Part shown: positions 37,040-46,514 of the stretch, piece by piece
How the letters are laid out: each line of letters begins with the position of its first letter
Numbering within the stretch: position 1 is the first letter of the stretch
Assembly: GCF_014926405.1 (NCBI RefSeq)
Contig: NZ_JACXXJ020000005.1
Span: 1,369,001-1,433,000 of the forward strand
Source of the DNA: Agrobacterium vitis
Lineage (GTDB): Bacteria; Pseudomonadota; Alphaproteobacteria; Rhizobiales; Rhizobiaceae
Direction: 5' to 3'
Length of the DNA: 64,000 nucleotides
Notes under the pieces: generated by a model
What the model was told of the DNA's origin: nothing
Database searches by the model: none
Seen by the model: only the letters and a program-made list of their open reading frames with translations
Made by a program: the position numbers and the translations under genes

Positions 37040-37703
37040 TATGGGTCACCCCCAAAATATGGGCAAGAAGCGCGTCAGCCCGATCTACGACGAAATGCGC
37101 ACCGCTGGCCTTCAACTGATCGGTGCTGGCGCTGCCCCAACTGACGCCGATTGCCTTGACGCCAGCGCTTCTGGCCATTTGCATATCGTAGATCGCGTCA
37201 CCGATCACCACGGTATCTTTCAAATCCATCCCGGTTTCGTCGCAGCACTCCGTCACCATGGCCGGATGCGGTTTTGACGGACAATCGTCCGCCGTGCGCG
37301 ACACAGTGAAATAGGACTGAAAACCGTGGGCGTCGAGAACATAGTTCAAGCCGCGCCGGGATTTGCCGGTCACAGCACCGATCAGGATCTCGTCTTCCGC
37401 AGCCAGCCGCTCGATCAACGCGCGGATACCGTCAAACAGCGGTTCGCTATAGCCGGGTGCCTGGCGCACTTCGGTAAACAGCGATTTGTAATGGTCCCGC
37501 ATGGCCACCGCTTCGTCATCGACATGCTGCTTGCCGTCGATACGGGCGATGGCGATATCCAGCGTCAGGCCCATGATGCTTTTGGTCGCAGCAAGCGTCG
37601 GCTCCGGCTTGCCGAAAGCAAGAAACGTACGGCGCATGCTCTCGTGAATGGTCCCAGCGCTGTCGATCAAGGTACCATCGCAATCGAACAGGACCAGTTT
37701 CAT
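37032..37703 (-). CDS. HAD-superfamily phosphatase (subfamily IA)
   Basis: The 223-residue product has the HAD motifs: LFDCDGTLIDS at residues 4-14 with the nucleophile aspartate, AVTGKSRRG as motif II, a lysine in KPHPAM as motif III and VVIGDAIYDMQMA as motif IV. The helical cap between residues 15 and 85 is of type C1. Family resemblance is to phosphoglycolate phosphatase (Gph); the substrate is not certain. It overlaps the RluA gene by four bases (ATGA) and the ATP12 gene by eight, an arrangement that is conserved in rhizobia. Confidence 0.9.
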   Translation of the reverse strand: MKLVLFDCDGTLIDSAGTIHESMRRTFLAFGKPEPTLAATKSIMGLTLDIAIARIDGKQHVDDEAVAMRDHYKSLFTEVRQAPGYSEPLFDGIRALIERLAAEDEILIGAVTGKSRRGLNYVLDAHGFQSYFTVSRTADDCPSKPHPAMVTECCDETGMDLKDTVVIGDAIYDMQMARSAGVKAIGVSWGSASTDQLKASGAHFVVDRADALLAHILGVTHNA

Positions 37704-38692
37704 GCAAAGTCACCGCCATTTTCCATGTCCAGGCCCAGAAGGTTCCAGGTCTGCACCATATGCGGTGGCAAGGGCGCGGTGATGCGCAGGCGGCCGCCAT
37801 CGGGATGGGGAATATCGATATGGCGGGCATGTAGATGCAGCCGCTTCTGGACGCCGCCGGGGAAATCCCAGTTGGGATCGTCGATATAATATTTTGGATC
37901 ACCGATGATCGGATGGCCGATATGCAGGGCGTGGAGGCGCAGCTGATGGGTACGGCCCGTATAGGGCTCCATTTCCAGCCAGGCGAGGCTTTGCGCCGCT
38001 GTTTCCAGCACGCGGTAATAGGAAACCGCGTGATCGGCACCGTCTTCGCCGTGGCGGGCGATGCGCATGCGGTCGCCGTCTTCGGTCTGTTCCTTGACCA
38101 CCCAGGTGGAGATCTTATCGTCATGCTTGCGCGGCACGCCCTTGACCAGCGCCCAATAGGTCTTCTTGGTGTCGCGTTCACGAAAGGCTGCCGTCAGTTT
38201 CTGCGCGGCACCACGGGTGCGGGCCACTACGAGCACCCCCGACGTATCCCGGTCAAGGCGGTGCACAAGGCGCGGCTTTTCGCCCTTCTTACTGGTCCAG
38301 GCTTCAAGCATCTGGTCGATATGGCGGTTGAGGCCGGATCCGCCCTGCACGGCCAGACCGGCAGGCTTGTTCAGGACGAAGACTTTTTCATCCTCATGCA
38401 GCAGCATGCGCGCCAGCAATTCACCATCGCCAGCGTGTTTCAGATCATGGGAGGCAATCGGCCCGGATTTCGGCGTCTTGGCATCGACATCCATCGGCGG
38501 TACACGCACCACCTGGCCGGGCTGCACGCGGGCGTCGGTTTTCACCCGGCCGCCATCGACACGGACCTGGCCGGAGCGCATCAGCTTTTGCAAGGGGCCG
38601 AAACCGAGGCCCGGATAATGGATCTTGAACCAGCGGTCGAGGCGCATGCCCGCCTCGTCTGGACCGACGGTAATATGTTCTATGCCTGCCAT
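37700..38692 (-). CDS. RluA-family ribosomal large-subunit pseudouridine synthase
   Basis: The 330-residue product begins with an S4 RNA-binding domain (MRLDRWFKIHYPGLGFGPLQKLMRSG) and continues with the RluA catalytic domain: RLVHRLDRDTSGVLVVAR with the catalytic aspartate, HQLRLHALHIGHPIIGDPKY and a C-terminal HARHIDIPHP. It converts uridines in 23S rRNA to pseudouridine; it is closest to RluC or RluD, which cannot be separated here. The ATG at 38692 is preferred to a TTG at 38740. It overlaps the HAD gene and lies 130 bases after crcB. Confidence 0.92.
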   Translation of the reverse strand: MAGIEHITVGPDEAGMRLDRWFKIHYPGLGFGPLQKLMRSGQVRVDGGRVKTDARVQPGQVVRVPPMDVDAKTPKSGPIASHDLKHAGDGELLARMLLHEDEKVFVLNKPAGLAVQGGSGLNRHIDQMLEAWTSKKGEKPRLVHRLDRDTSGVLVVARTRGAAQKLTAAFRERDTKKTYWALVKGVPRKHDDKISTWVVKEQTEDGDRMRIARHGEDGADHAVSYYRVLETAAQSLAWLEMEPYTGRTHQLRLHALHIGHPIIGDPKYYIDDPNWDFPGGVQKRLHLHARHIDIPHPDGGRLRITAPLPPHMVQTWNLLGLDMENGGDFA

Positions 38693-38822
38693 AAGGACGT
38701 CTTTCGTTCCCTTGGGCGCGCGCGCGCCAAACCCTGTCAATTCTATTATGGGCTGGCTTTACCCCATTTCTGCGCCCGTGTGAAACCGCGATTGTGAAAA
38801 AACGCCTGAAACAGACAGGCCA

Positions 38823-39200
38823 TCAGAAAAGCCAGCGGCCCACTGCAAGTCCTGCAAACACCGCGCCGACCCCAAAGCCGATACTGGCCGCCACATAAAA
38901 GGCCGGCCAGAGAAGGTCACCGCGTTCCGCCAGGCTGACCGTATCCAGCATGAAGGCTGAAAACGTGGTGAAGCCGCCGAGCAAGCCGGTGATCAGCAAC
39001 ATGCGCAGATCGGCAGACGCATCAAACTTGCGGGCGATCATTTCGGCAAACAATCCGATGCAGAAAGACCCGATGATATTGACCGAAAACGTACCCCAGG
39101 GAAGAAACGGACCGAATAGCCTGATTGTGACGATGCCGATCCAATATCGCAACACCGACCCGACCGCGCCGCCAAGGGCAACATATATCACGTCCTTCAT
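38823..39200 (-). CDS. crcB: Fluoride channel CrcB (Fluc)
   Basis: The 125-residue membrane protein has four hydrophobic segments and the Fluc signatures GGAVGSVLRYWIG, FGPFLPWGTFSVNIIGSF and GLLGGFTTFSAFMLD. It works as a dual-topology dimer that lets fluoride out of the cell. The ATG at 39200 gives the conserved MKDVIYVALGG start. I looked for a fluoride riboswitch in the 200 bases upstream and saw none, so fluoride-dependent control is not evident. It is followed by the RluA, HAD and ATP12 genes. Confidence 0.93.
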   Translation of the reverse strand: MKDVIYVALGGAVGSVLRYWIGIVTIRLFGPFLPWGTFSVNIIGSFCIGLFAEMIARKFDASADLRMLLITGLLGGFTTFSAFMLDTVSLAERGDLLWPAFYVAASIGFGVGAVFAGLAVGRWLF

Positions 39201-39417
39201 CGTTTTCCGGGCCTCGCTTGTTTCCTGCATCTCTTTGTGCGTCACCCGGCAGGACGGGCAAAGAAAAAATCAACGCAGTTTACAGCTTTCCCGGCATGTT
39301 TTTCTCAACACAAACCGCTGGAATCCGGTCGGTCTTTAAAATGCGATTCATTTATTTAAGTCACGATAGAATTTGTCGTGATGAAATGACAACAGCTAAA
39401 CAGATCATGTGAGTGCC

Positions 39418-39714
39418 ATGGTTCAAGTCCTTTCGGTTTCGGCCACCACGGCCGGCTATATCTCGGATACGTTGAAGCCGGTGCAAAAGCCGGGCCGCTC
39501 AACGTATGTCGAACAGATCAACCGGCAGATCAGCGTCAAAAAGGCAATCGCCAAGACGCAAGGCATCAACCGCACGGCCATCGAAACCCTGCGGGATAGC
39601 TCGGCCATCGGCTTGCACTTCATGAAAGCGGGTGAAAACAAGCAACCCCGCGCCAGCCTGGAAGAAACCAAACAGGCCTATCAGGAATCCGAGGATGCCG
39701 GTCTCAAAGCGTAA
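39418..39714 (+). CDS. Hypothetical protein, 98 aa
   Basis: The product begins MVQVLSVSATTAGYISDTLKP and then continues as a charged, helix-forming sequence (KKAIAKTQGINRTAIETLRDSSAIGLHFM) with a Lys/Glu-rich end. No signal peptide, membrane segment or known domain is seen. The ATG at 39418 is preferred over a GTG nine bases upstream. It is a single gene between crcB and another small unknown gene; codon use is like the surrounding core genes. Confidence 0.65.
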   Translation: MVQVLSVSATTAGYISDTLKPVQKPGRSTYVEQINRQISVKKAIAKTQGINRTAIETLRDSSAIGLHFMKAGENKQPRASLEETKQAYQESEDAGLKA

Positions 39715-39924
39715 TCAAGCCTGAAAGCGTGATACCGAACCCCGCGTGCCAATTGTTCCGTGGGGCCTTACCGGAACAACATCACACAGTCCGCGTTTGT
39801 CATCGACGCTGCATGCTGCTGCGCGAGTGCGCATAAGTTTCGCAGGATGCAGCGTATAGACCTGGCGCATGATGCCCTCAACCGATCTGGTTAAAGGGAT
39901 GATGCTGCATAAAGGAGGTTCGCG

Positions 39925-40137
39925 ATGCATAAGGACGCTAAAGCCCGTAACGCTGTCGAACATACGGAAAAACCTATTCCTGCCGGAACGAAGTCTGGCG
40001 ACACCGGACAAGCGGCTGATAATCTTCCAGCCGGACCGCATTCCAAGGAACATTTGATCGACCGGGAAAAAACGCCCGGCAGCGGAACCCTGCCGGGACA
40101 ACAAGATGGACCCAATGTCGATGCTGGAACCGGTTGA
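39925..40137 (+). CDS. Small hydrophilic protein of unknown function, 70 aa
   Basis: The product is very hydrophilic and rich in Gly, Pro, Asp and Lys (MHKDAKARNAVEHTEKP at the start, ending DGPNVDAGTG), which suggests a disordered protein. A near-perfect AAAGGAGG ribosome binding site (39911-39918) lies seven bases before the ATG and makes translation very likely. No domain is recognised; the composition resembles stress-induced small hydrophilic proteins, which is inference. It is a single gene. Confidence 0.65.
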   Translation: MHKDAKARNAVEHTEKPIPAGTKSGDTGQAADNLPAGPHSKEHLIDREKTPGSGTLPGQQDGPNVDAGTG

Positions 40138-40235
40138 TGCAAGGCTCCGAAAACGCAAGTCCGCAAGTCTCGAATGGTGAGTGAAGACGGACGATTATCG
40201 AAATGAACTGGCGCCGCGTCCATTGGCGCGGCGTT

Positions 40236-40748
40236 TTACCTGCCGCGTATCGTCACCACAGGCATCGCCAGTTCGAGCGTACCAGCCTTCTCGAAGGTTA
40301 ACGTTACCGGTATAGTCTGGTTCGCCTTGAAGGGCATCTGCACACCCATGAACATCAGATGGTAACCGCCCGGTTCCATTTTCAATGTGGCGCCTGGGGC
40401 AATGGCAAAACCATCTGGTATTTTTCGCATTTTCATGATCGTGCCTTGCATGACCATTTCATGCAATTCCACCCGCATGGCACGCGGCGATGAGATTGCA
40501 ATCAGCTTATCTTCCACGGAGCCGGTATTGGTGATCGTCACGAAACCACCGCCGACGGGTTGACCTGGGATCATCGCTTTCAAATAGCCATCGCTGATCT
40601 TAAGCGATCCAAGTGTCGCGGTAATCGCCTGGGCGGGCGCGGCCATATCGCCCTTTGCCGTCATGGCGGCATGATCCATTTCTTCTGACGCAGCCCCGCT
40701 GGCGGCAAGCATGATGACAATGGCTGAAGCTAAAAATGTCTTGGTCAT
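40236..40748 (-). CDS. Periplasmic copper chaperone PCuAC
   Basis: The 170-residue product has a signal peptide (TKTFLASAIVIMLAASGAASEE) and the copper-binding pattern of the PCuAC (DUF461) family: a histidine and methionines in HEMVMQGTIMKMRKI and, about 30 residues later, GGYHLMFMG. A His/Met segment near the N-terminus of the mature protein (MDHAAMTAKGDM) may bind extra copper. PCuAC carries Cu(I) to the CuA centre of cytochrome oxidase in the periplasm. The ATG at 40748 gives the proper signal peptide. It appears as a single gene; no SCO-like neighbour is present. Confidence 0.9.
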   Translation of the reverse strand: MTKTFLASAIVIMLAASGAASEEMDHAAMTAKGDMAAPAQAITATLGSLKISDGYLKAMIPGQPVGGGFVTITNTGSVEDKLIAISSPRAMRVELHEMVMQGTIMKMRKIPDGFAIAPGATLKMEPGGYHLMFMGVQMPFKANQTIPVTLTFEKAGTLELAMPVVTIRGR

Positions 40749-41005
40749 TATTGTCTTCCTCTCTCCCAAGTCTGCCGGCGGCAATCTCCGTTGCGCCGAA
40801 AGCACTTATCTGGAACCTGAGCGAATTGGCGAGGGAAAGCAAGAGATCTCCGCGCCCGGTGCCCTTTCCGCAGGCTGTATAATAATATTGCTTTATCACG
40901 GTCATTGGACGTGCATTTGCCCTGGATCAAACAACGCTGCGCTGCGACAAAAATTTGGCTGAGAACGACCGATGGCCCTTGCCAAGAGCCCCCCACTCCG
41001 GATAA

Positions 41006-41185
41006 TTGCGCGATCACCTTGTAGGGAGAATCCGGTTCAGTCCGGTGCCGAAGGAGCAACCGCCCCGGAAACTCTCAGGCAAACGGACCACAAGGCGTAA
41101 ACTGCACTCTGGAGAGAGGCTTGATTGTAAAACCAAGCCGCGCCGAAGGGATAACAATCTCAGGCAAACGGACAGAGGGGGCTCA
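41006..41185 (+). ncRNA. Tandem glycine riboswitch upstream of gcvT
   Basis: Two gcvT-type aptamers lie in a row. Aptamer I (about 41010-41100) contains AGGGAGAA, then GTGCCGAAGGAGCAA and ACTCTCAGGCAAACGGACC. Aptamer II (about 41106-41180) contains CTGGAGAGA, then CGCCGAAGGG and ATCTCAGGCAAACGGACAGAG, closed by the CTCTG/CAGAG stem. The paired GCCGAAGG and TCAGGCAAACGGAC blocks are diagnostic. In other bacteria this RNA turns gcv expression on when glycine is abundant. Confidence 0.95.
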
Positions 41186-41250
41186 TGAACCGGCACAACC
41201 GTGCCTGAATTTGAGCCTATGCGCGATGCGCATGACAGTGGAGACGCCTC

Positions 41251-42390
41251 TTGGACGACCATCTCGCCCTCAAACGCACCCCCCTTTATGATCTTCACCT
41301 GTCGCTTGGTGCCCGCATGGTGCCATTTGCTGGCTATGACATGCCGGTGCAATATCCCGCTGGCGTGTTGAAGGAACATCTGCACACCCGCGCCAACGCT
41401 GGCCTGTTTGATGTGTCCCACATGGGGCAAGTGCGGCTCAAGCCAAAATCTGGTAAGGTGGAAGATGCAGCACTTGCGCTGGAAACGCTGGTTCCGGTGG
41501 ATATTCTGGCCCTCAAAGAAGGGCGTCAGCGCTATGGCTTTTTTACCAATGAAGATGGCGGCATTCTGGATGATCTGATGATCACCAATCGCGGCGATCA
41601 TTTGTTTGTGGTGGTCAATGCGGCCTGCAAGGATGCTGATATTGCCCATATGCGGGCGCATCTTGCGGAGAACTGCACCATTGAGGTTTTGGAAGACCGC
41701 GCCCTTCTGGCGCTGCAAGGCCCGCGTGCTGAGGCTGTTCTTGGTGAGCTTTGGGCTGGCGTCTCCGGCATGAAGTTTATGGATGTGCGCGAAATTCCGC
41801 TTTTGGATACGCTCTGCATTGTCTCGCGCTCTGGCTATTCCGGTGAGGATGGCTTTGAAATCTCCGTGCCTGCTGAGAAGGCCGAAGCGCTGGCCAAAGT
41901 GCTGCTGGATCATCCGGATTGTCAGCCGATTGGCCTTGGCGCCCGCGATTCCCTGCGGCTGGAAGCTGGCCTTTGCCTCTATGGCAACGACATTGATACC
42001 ACCACCAGCCCGGTGGAAGGCGCGATTGAATGGGGCATTCAAAAAGCCCGCCGCGCAGGTGGTGATCGTGAAGGTGGATTTCCCGGCGCGCAGCGCATTC
42101 TGGCGGAATTGGCCAACGGAACCTCACGCCGCCGCGTTGGCCTGAAGCCCGAAGGCAAAGCCCCCGTGCGCGGCCATTCCAAACTGTTTGCTGATGCAGA
42201 AGGCAAGGTTGAGGTTGGCGAAGTCACCTCCGGCGGCTTTGGCCCCACGGTCGAAGGCCCCGTTGCCATGGGCTATGTGCTTGCCGATCACACCAATGTT
42301 GGAACCCAGCTTTTTGCAGAGGTACGCGGCAAATATCTGCCTGTAACTGTTGCCACCCTGCCGTTTATTACGCCCACCTATAAGCGCTGA
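41251..42390 (+). CDS. gcvT: Aminomethyltransferase (glycine cleavage T protein)
   Basis: The 379-residue product matches GcvT: TPLYDLHLSLGARMVPFAGYDMPVQYP at the start (with MPVQY and the later GLFDVSHMGQV), FTNEDGGILDD, GYSGEDGFEI and ARDSLRLEAGLCLYG. It transfers the aminomethyl group from lipoyl-GcvH to tetrahydrofolate, releasing ammonia. The start is a TTG at 41251: no ATG or GTG lies upstream in frame, GGAG is seven bases before it, and the conserved N-terminus begins there. It is the first gene of the gcv operon, 65 bases after the glycine riboswitch. An inverted-repeat element separates it from gcvH. Confidence 0.95.
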   Translation: MDDHLALKRTPLYDLHLSLGARMVPFAGYDMPVQYPAGVLKEHLHTRANAGLFDVSHMGQVRLKPKSGKVEDAALALETLVPVDILALKEGRQRYGFFTNEDGGILDDLMITNRGDHLFVVVNAACKDADIAHMRAHLAENCTIEVLEDRALLALQGPRAEAVLGELWAGVSGMKFMDVREIPLLDTLCIVSRSGYSGEDGFEISVPAEKAEALAKVLLDHPDCQPIGLGARDSLRLEAGLCLYGNDIDTTTSPVEGAIEWGIQKARRAGGDREGGFPGAQRILAELANGTSRRRVGLKPEGKAPVRGHSKLFADAEGKVEVGEVTSGGFGPTVEGPVAMGYVLADHTNVGTQLFAEVRGKYLPVTVATLPFITPTYKR

Positions 42391-42413
42391 TTGTTGAGCG
42401 ATGAGCAAGGTTT

Positions 42414-42599
42414 TACCCCCCTCTGTCCTGCCGGACATCTCCCCCTCAAGGGGGGAGATTGGGTGGGGGTGGCCTGTTCGTCCCAATTTCAGCGTCGGAA
42501 TGCTATCCTCTTGTGATGCCGCCAAAGATTTAAAACAATCAGTGACATCCCTGATCTCCCCCCTTGAGGGGGAGATGGTCGGCAGACCAGAGGGGGGTA
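42414..42599. repeat. Inverted-repeat element between gcvT and gcvH (46-bp arms)
   Basis: Left arm 42414-42459 (TACCCCCCTCTG at its start, CAAGGGGGGAGAT at its end) and right arm 42554-42599 (ATCTCCCCCCTTG to AGGGGGGTA) are near-perfect inverted copies, each 46 bases, around a 94-base centre. Each arm also contains its own internal palindrome, CTCCCCCTCAAGGGGGGAG. It resembles rhizobial RIME-type mosaic elements, but that name is inference. Confidence 0.9.
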
Positions 42600-42657
42600 T
42601 CCCACGGCACACCATTTCCATTTCCAAACCCATCCCAGCTCCCGAAAAGGACCTCCC

Positions 42658-43020
42658 ATGTTGAAATTCACCTCTGAACATGAATGGCTGCAAATTGAAG
42701 GCGATATCGCCACGGTTGGCATTACCGCCCACGCCGCTGAACAGCTTGGCGATCTGGTGTTTGTAGAGCTGCCAGAAGTAGGTAGCACGTTTGCAAAAGA
42801 CGGTCAGGCCGCAACGGTTGAAAGCGTCAAGGCAGCGTCCGACGTTTATTGTCCGCTGGATGGCGAAGTGACCGAGATCAATCAGGCGATTGTCGATGAT
42901 CCATCGCTGGTTAATTCCGATCCGCGTGGCGCTGGCTGGTTCTTCAAGCTGAAGCTCGCCAATCCTACTGACGCCGAAACCCTCCTGAACGAAGCCGCTT
43001 ACAACGAGCTGATCGCATGA
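42658..43020 (+). CDS. gcvH: Glycine cleavage system H protein
   Basis: The 120-residue product is the lipoyl carrier that shuttles the aminomethyl group between GcvP and GcvT. It begins [16 protein letters not shown] and carries the lipoylated lysine 58 in [13 protein letters not shown]. The length is slightly under the usual 125-130. It overlaps gcvP by four bases (ATGA), so they are translationally coupled. The inverted-repeat element just upstream separates it from gcvT. Confidence 0.97.
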   Translation: MLKFTSEHEWLQIEGDIATVGITAHAAEQLGDLVFVELPEVGSTFAKDGQAATVESVKAASDVYCPLDGEVTEINQAIVDDPSLVNSDPRGAGWFFKLKLANPTDAETLLNEAAYNELIA

Positions 43021-45881
43021 CCACGCCCACAGAATTTCAGTTTACCGATTACCAGCCCTACGATTTTGCCAATCGCCGCCATATCGGCCCCTCTCCGGCT
43101 GAAATGGATGAGATGCTAAAGGTCGTGGGCTATGACAGCCTTGACGGGCTGATTGCCGCAACCGTTCCCGCCTCAATCCGCCAATCCACGCCGCTGGTGT
43201 GGGGCAAAGCGATGAGCGAGCGCGAAGCGCTGGACAAGCTGCGCGAAACCGCCAACAAGAACAAGGCTTTGACCTCACTGATCGGTCAGGGTTATTACGG
43301 CACCATCACGCCGCCAGTGATCCAGCGCAATATTCTGGAAAACCCGGCGTGGTACACCGCCTATACGCCTTACCAGCCAGAAATCTCCCAAGGCCGATTG
43401 GAAGCCCTGCTCAACTTCCAAACCATGATCTGCGATCTGACCGGGCTGGATGTGGCCAACGCATCCTTGCTGGATGAGGCAACGGCTGCGGCCGAAGCCA
43501 TGGCCATGGCAGAGCGCGTGGCAAAATCCAAGGCAAAATCCTTCTTTGTCGATGCCAATTGCCATCCGCAGACCATTGCTGTGATCCAGACCCGCGCAGA
43601 GCCTTTGGGCTGGGGCGTCGTGGTCGGCAATCCCTTCACCGACCTCAACCCCGGCGAAGTGTTTGGCGCGCTGTTTCAATATCCCGGCACCCATGGCCAT
43701 GTCAGCGATTTTACCTCGTTGATCAACGCGCTGCACAATGCCCAAGCCATTGCCGCTGTGGCAGCTGATCCACTGGCGCTGCTTTTGCTGAAATCCCCCG
43801 GTGAAATGGGTGCCGATATTGCCATCGGTTCCAGCCAGCGCTTTGGCGTTCCCGTGGGTTATGGTGGACCACATGCTGCCTATATGGCGGTGAAGGATGC
43901 CATCAAGCGGTCCATGCCGGGCCGTTTGGTGGGCGTATCGGTGGATTCGCGCGGCAACCGCGCCTATCGCCTGTCGCTCCAAACGCGCGAGCAGCACATC
44001 CGCCGCGAAAAGGCCACCTCCAACATCTGCACAGCCCAAGTGCTGCTGGCGGTAATGGCCTCGATGTATGCGGTGTTCCATGGTCCGCAAGGCTTGAAGG
44101 CCATTGCCCAGCAGGTGCATCAAAAAACCGTTTTGCTGGCAAAGGGCTTGGAAAAGCTTGGCTTTACCATTGAGCCGGAAACCTTCTTCGACACCATCAC
44201 GCTGGAAGTGGGCCATATGCAGGGCCTGATCCTGCGCGCAGCCGTGGCTGAAGGCGTCAACCTGCGCAAAGTCGGCACCACAAAAATCGGCATCTCGCTG
44301 GATGAGCGCACGCGCCCTGCCACGCTGGAAGCCGTTTGGCGTGCCTTTGGCGGCAATTTCGCGGTGGGTGATTTCACCCCGGATTATCGCCTGCCCACCA
44401 GCCTGCTGCGCACCAGCCAGTATCTGACGCACCCGATCTTCCACATGAACCGCGCGGAAAGCGAAATGACACGCTACATCCGCCGCCTGTCAGACCGCGA
44501 TCTGGCGCTGGACCGGGCGATGATTCCGCTTGGCTCCTGCACCATGAAGCTGAACGCCACAGCCGAAATGCTGCCGATCACCTGGCCGGAGTTTTCCGAC
44601 ATCCACCCCTTTGCCCCAACAGATCAGGCCTTGGGTTATAAGGAAATGATCGACGATCTCTCGGAAAAGCTCTGCGCCGTCACGGGCTATGATGCAATTT
44701 CGATGCAGCCAAACTCCGGCGCACAAGGCGAATATGCGGGTCTTCTGACCATCCGCAACTATCACCTTGCCAAGGGCGATACGCGCCGCACCGTCTGCCT
44801 CATTCCAACATCGGCCCATGGCACCAACCCGGCATCTGCTCAAATGGCAGGCATGCTGGTGGTTCCGGTGAAAGCGCTGGACAATGGCGATGTGGACTTG
44901 GCCGATTTCCGCGCTAAGGCACAACAGCACTCCGCAAACCTGTCTTGCTGCATGATCACATACCCCTCCACCCACGGCGTGTTTGAAGAAACCGTGCGGG
45001 AAATCTGCGAGATCACCCACGCCCACGGCGGGCAGGTCTATCTCGATGGTGCCAATATGAACGCCATGGTCGGCATTGCTCGCCCCGGCGATATTGGCTC
45101 GGACGTTTCCCACCTCAACCTGCACAAAACCTTCTGCATTCCGCACGGCGGCGGTGGTCCGGGCATGGGTCCTATTGGCGTCAAAGCCCATCTCACCCCT
45201 TACCTGCCCGGCCATGTGGAAACCGATGGCCGCCCCGGTGCTGTTTCAGCCGCCCCTTATGGCTCGCCGTCCATCCTTCCCATCAGTTGGTCCTACTGCC
45301 TGATGATGGGTGGCGAAGGCCTCACACAAGCCACCAAGGTTGCCATTCTCAACGCCAATTACATCGCTGCTCGCCTGACCGGGGCCTATGATGTTCTCTA
45401 CACCTCGGCTTCTGGCCGGGTGGCGCACGAGTGCATCATCGACACCCGCCCGCTGGCCGACAGCGCTGGCGTAACAGTCGATGACGTTGCCAAACGCCTG
45501 ATAGACTGCGGCTTCCACGCCCCCACCATGAGTTGGCCGGTGGCTGGCACGCTGATGATCGAGCCAACAGAATCGGAAACCAAAGCCGAACTGGACCGCT
45601 TCTGCACAGCCATGCTGGCGATCCGCGAAGAAGCCCGCGCCATTGAAGATGGCCGGATGGACAAGACCAACAACCCGCTGAAAAACGCACCGCATACGGT
45701 GGAAGATCTGGTCGGCGAGTGGGATCGTCCCTACAGCCGCGATCAGGCCTGCTACCCGCCGGGCGCGTTCCGCGTGGACAAATACTGGTCTTCCGTCAAC
45801 CGCGTGGACAATGTCTACGGCGACCGCAATCTGGTGTGCACCTGCCCGCCGATGAGCGAGTATGCGGAGGCTGCCGAGTAA
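43017..45881 (+). CDS. gcvP: Glycine dehydrogenase (decarboxylating), single-chain P protein
   Basis: The 954-residue product is the fused P1+P2 form: an N-terminal half with [35 protein letters not shown] and [20 protein letters not shown], and a C-terminal half with the PLP-binding lysine 704 in [17 protein letters not shown]. It removes CO2 from glycine and passes the aminomethyl group to lipoyl-GcvH. It is the last gene of gcvT-gcvH-gcvP, under the glycine riboswitch. A GC-rich hairpin follows the stop. Confidence 0.97.
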   Translation: MTTPTEFQFTDYQPYDFANRRHIGPSPAEMDEMLKVVGYDSLDGLIAATVPASIRQSTPLVWGKAMSEREALDKLRETANKNKALTSLIGQGYYGTITPPVIQRNILENPAWYTAYTPYQPEISQGRLEALLNFQTMICDLTGLDVANASLLDEATAAAEAMAMAERVAKSKAKSFFVDANCHPQTIAVIQTRAEPLGWGVVVGNPFTDLNPGEVFGALFQYPGTHGHVSDFTSLINALHNAQAIAAVAADPLALLLLKSPGEMGADIAIGSSQRFGVPVGYGGPHAAYMAVKDAIKRSMPGRLVGVSVDSRGNRAYRLSLQTREQHIRREKATSNICTAQVLLAVMASMYAVFHGPQGLKAIAQQVHQKTVLLAKGLEKLGFTIEPETFFDTITLEVGHMQGLILRAAVAEGVNLRKVGTTKIGISLDERTRPATLEAVWRAFGGNFAVGDFTPDYRLPTSLLRTSQYLTHPIFHMNRAESEMTRYIRRLSDRDLALDRAMIPLGSCTMKLNATAEMLPITWPEFSDIHPFAPTDQALGYKEMIDDLSEKLCAVTGYDAISMQPNSGAQGEYAGLLTIRNYHLAKGDTRRTVCLIPTSAHGTNPASAQMAGMLVVPVKALDNGDVDLADFRAKAQQHSANLSCCMITYPSTHGVFEETVREICEITHAHGGQVYLDGANMNAMVGIARPGDIGSDVSHLNLHKTFCIPHGGGGPGMGPIGVKAHLTPYLPGHVETDGRPGAVSAAPYGSPSILPISWSYCLMMGGEGLTQATKVAILNANYIAARLTGAYDVLYTSASGRVAHECIIDTRPLADSAGVTVDDVAKRLIDCGFHAPTMSWPVAGTLMIEPTESETKAELDRFCTAMLAIREEARAIEDGRMDKTNNPLKNAPHTVEDLVGEWDRPYSRDQACYPPGAFRVDKYWSSVNRVDNVYGDRNLVCTCPPMSEYAEAAE

Positions 45882-45902
45882 GAAACTGCACAGCTTAACG
45901 AC

Positions 45903-45931
45903 CCTGCCGCCCCGCTTGCTCGGGCGGCAGG
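45903..45931 (+). terminator. Hairpin after gcvP
   Basis: CCTGCCGCCC and GGGCGGCAGG form a 10-bp perfect stem 20 bases after the gcvP stop. No T-run follows, so it may stop polymerase poorly or protect the 3' end. Confidence 0.65.
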
Positions 45932-46141
45932 AACCATGCTGTATGCAGCCAATTTTACCGCCAAAAGATGCGACTTTTGGTTGTTCTCGAACTGATTTTC
46001 ACTGAATTCGAAATTATCCCTTCGGTTCGAGATTTAAAAATAAGCTGTTATACCTACCAATTATGTTATAGTAAGCACTTCGTATCATCGACTATCCGCC
46101 TACCGGCGTCTTATGTGTAAGCGACAGAATAGGAAGATCCA

Positions 46142-46429
46142 TTGACCCGTTTTCTCACCAGCCTTGCCCTTGCCTCTGCCCTGATCCTCTCTGCTAACCA
46201 GGGCTTTGCCCAGGCACCGAACAGCGATCGTTGCGTTAAGGGCGGCATGAGCGATTGCCAATCGAAGCCTGGCAAACCAGTACAGAAGAAAGCTGCCAAC
46301 CACGAGCGCACGCATCAAAACAAGCTGCCTCCTCAAAAAGCGGCAAAACAGCATCGCGGCAAGTCCGTCGATCCGATGACGACCTGCGGTGTGGGTTCTA
46401 AGGCTCCCTGCAAGCCGCAGCGGCCATAA
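46142..46429 (+). CDS. Small secreted cysteine-containing protein of unknown function
   Basis: The 95-residue product has a clear signal peptide (TRFLTSLALASALILSANQGFAQA, cleavage after GFA). The mature part is basic and rich in Lys, Gln, Pro and Ser, with two cysteine pairs: RCVKGGMSDC near its start and TTCGVGSKAPC near its end. They could form two disulfides in the periplasm. The start is a TTG at 46142 after an AGGAAG ribosome binding site. I recognise no domain. The DNA upstream is AT-rich and probably holds its promoter. Confidence 0.7.
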   Translation: MTRFLTSLALASALILSANQGFAQAPNSDRCVKGGMSDCQSKPGKPVQKKAANHERTHQNKLPPQKAAKQHRGKSVDPMTTCGVGSKAPCKPQRP

Positions 46430-46514
46430 ATTCAAGGCCTTCACCGAAAGTGGAGGTTTGAACCGCGACAGCGCCATGCGTTAAAACGCACAAAGGACGC
46501 TGTAACACGTTAAA

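Noticed and set aside
39201..39417. Possible fluoride riboswitch before crcB
   Set aside because: The characteristic crcB motif could not be found on the minus strand in this interval.
41101..42390. Foreign origin of the gcv genes from slightly different codon flavour
   Set aside because: The impression is weak without counting, and gcvTHP with the riboswitch is a normal chromosomal unit in this group.
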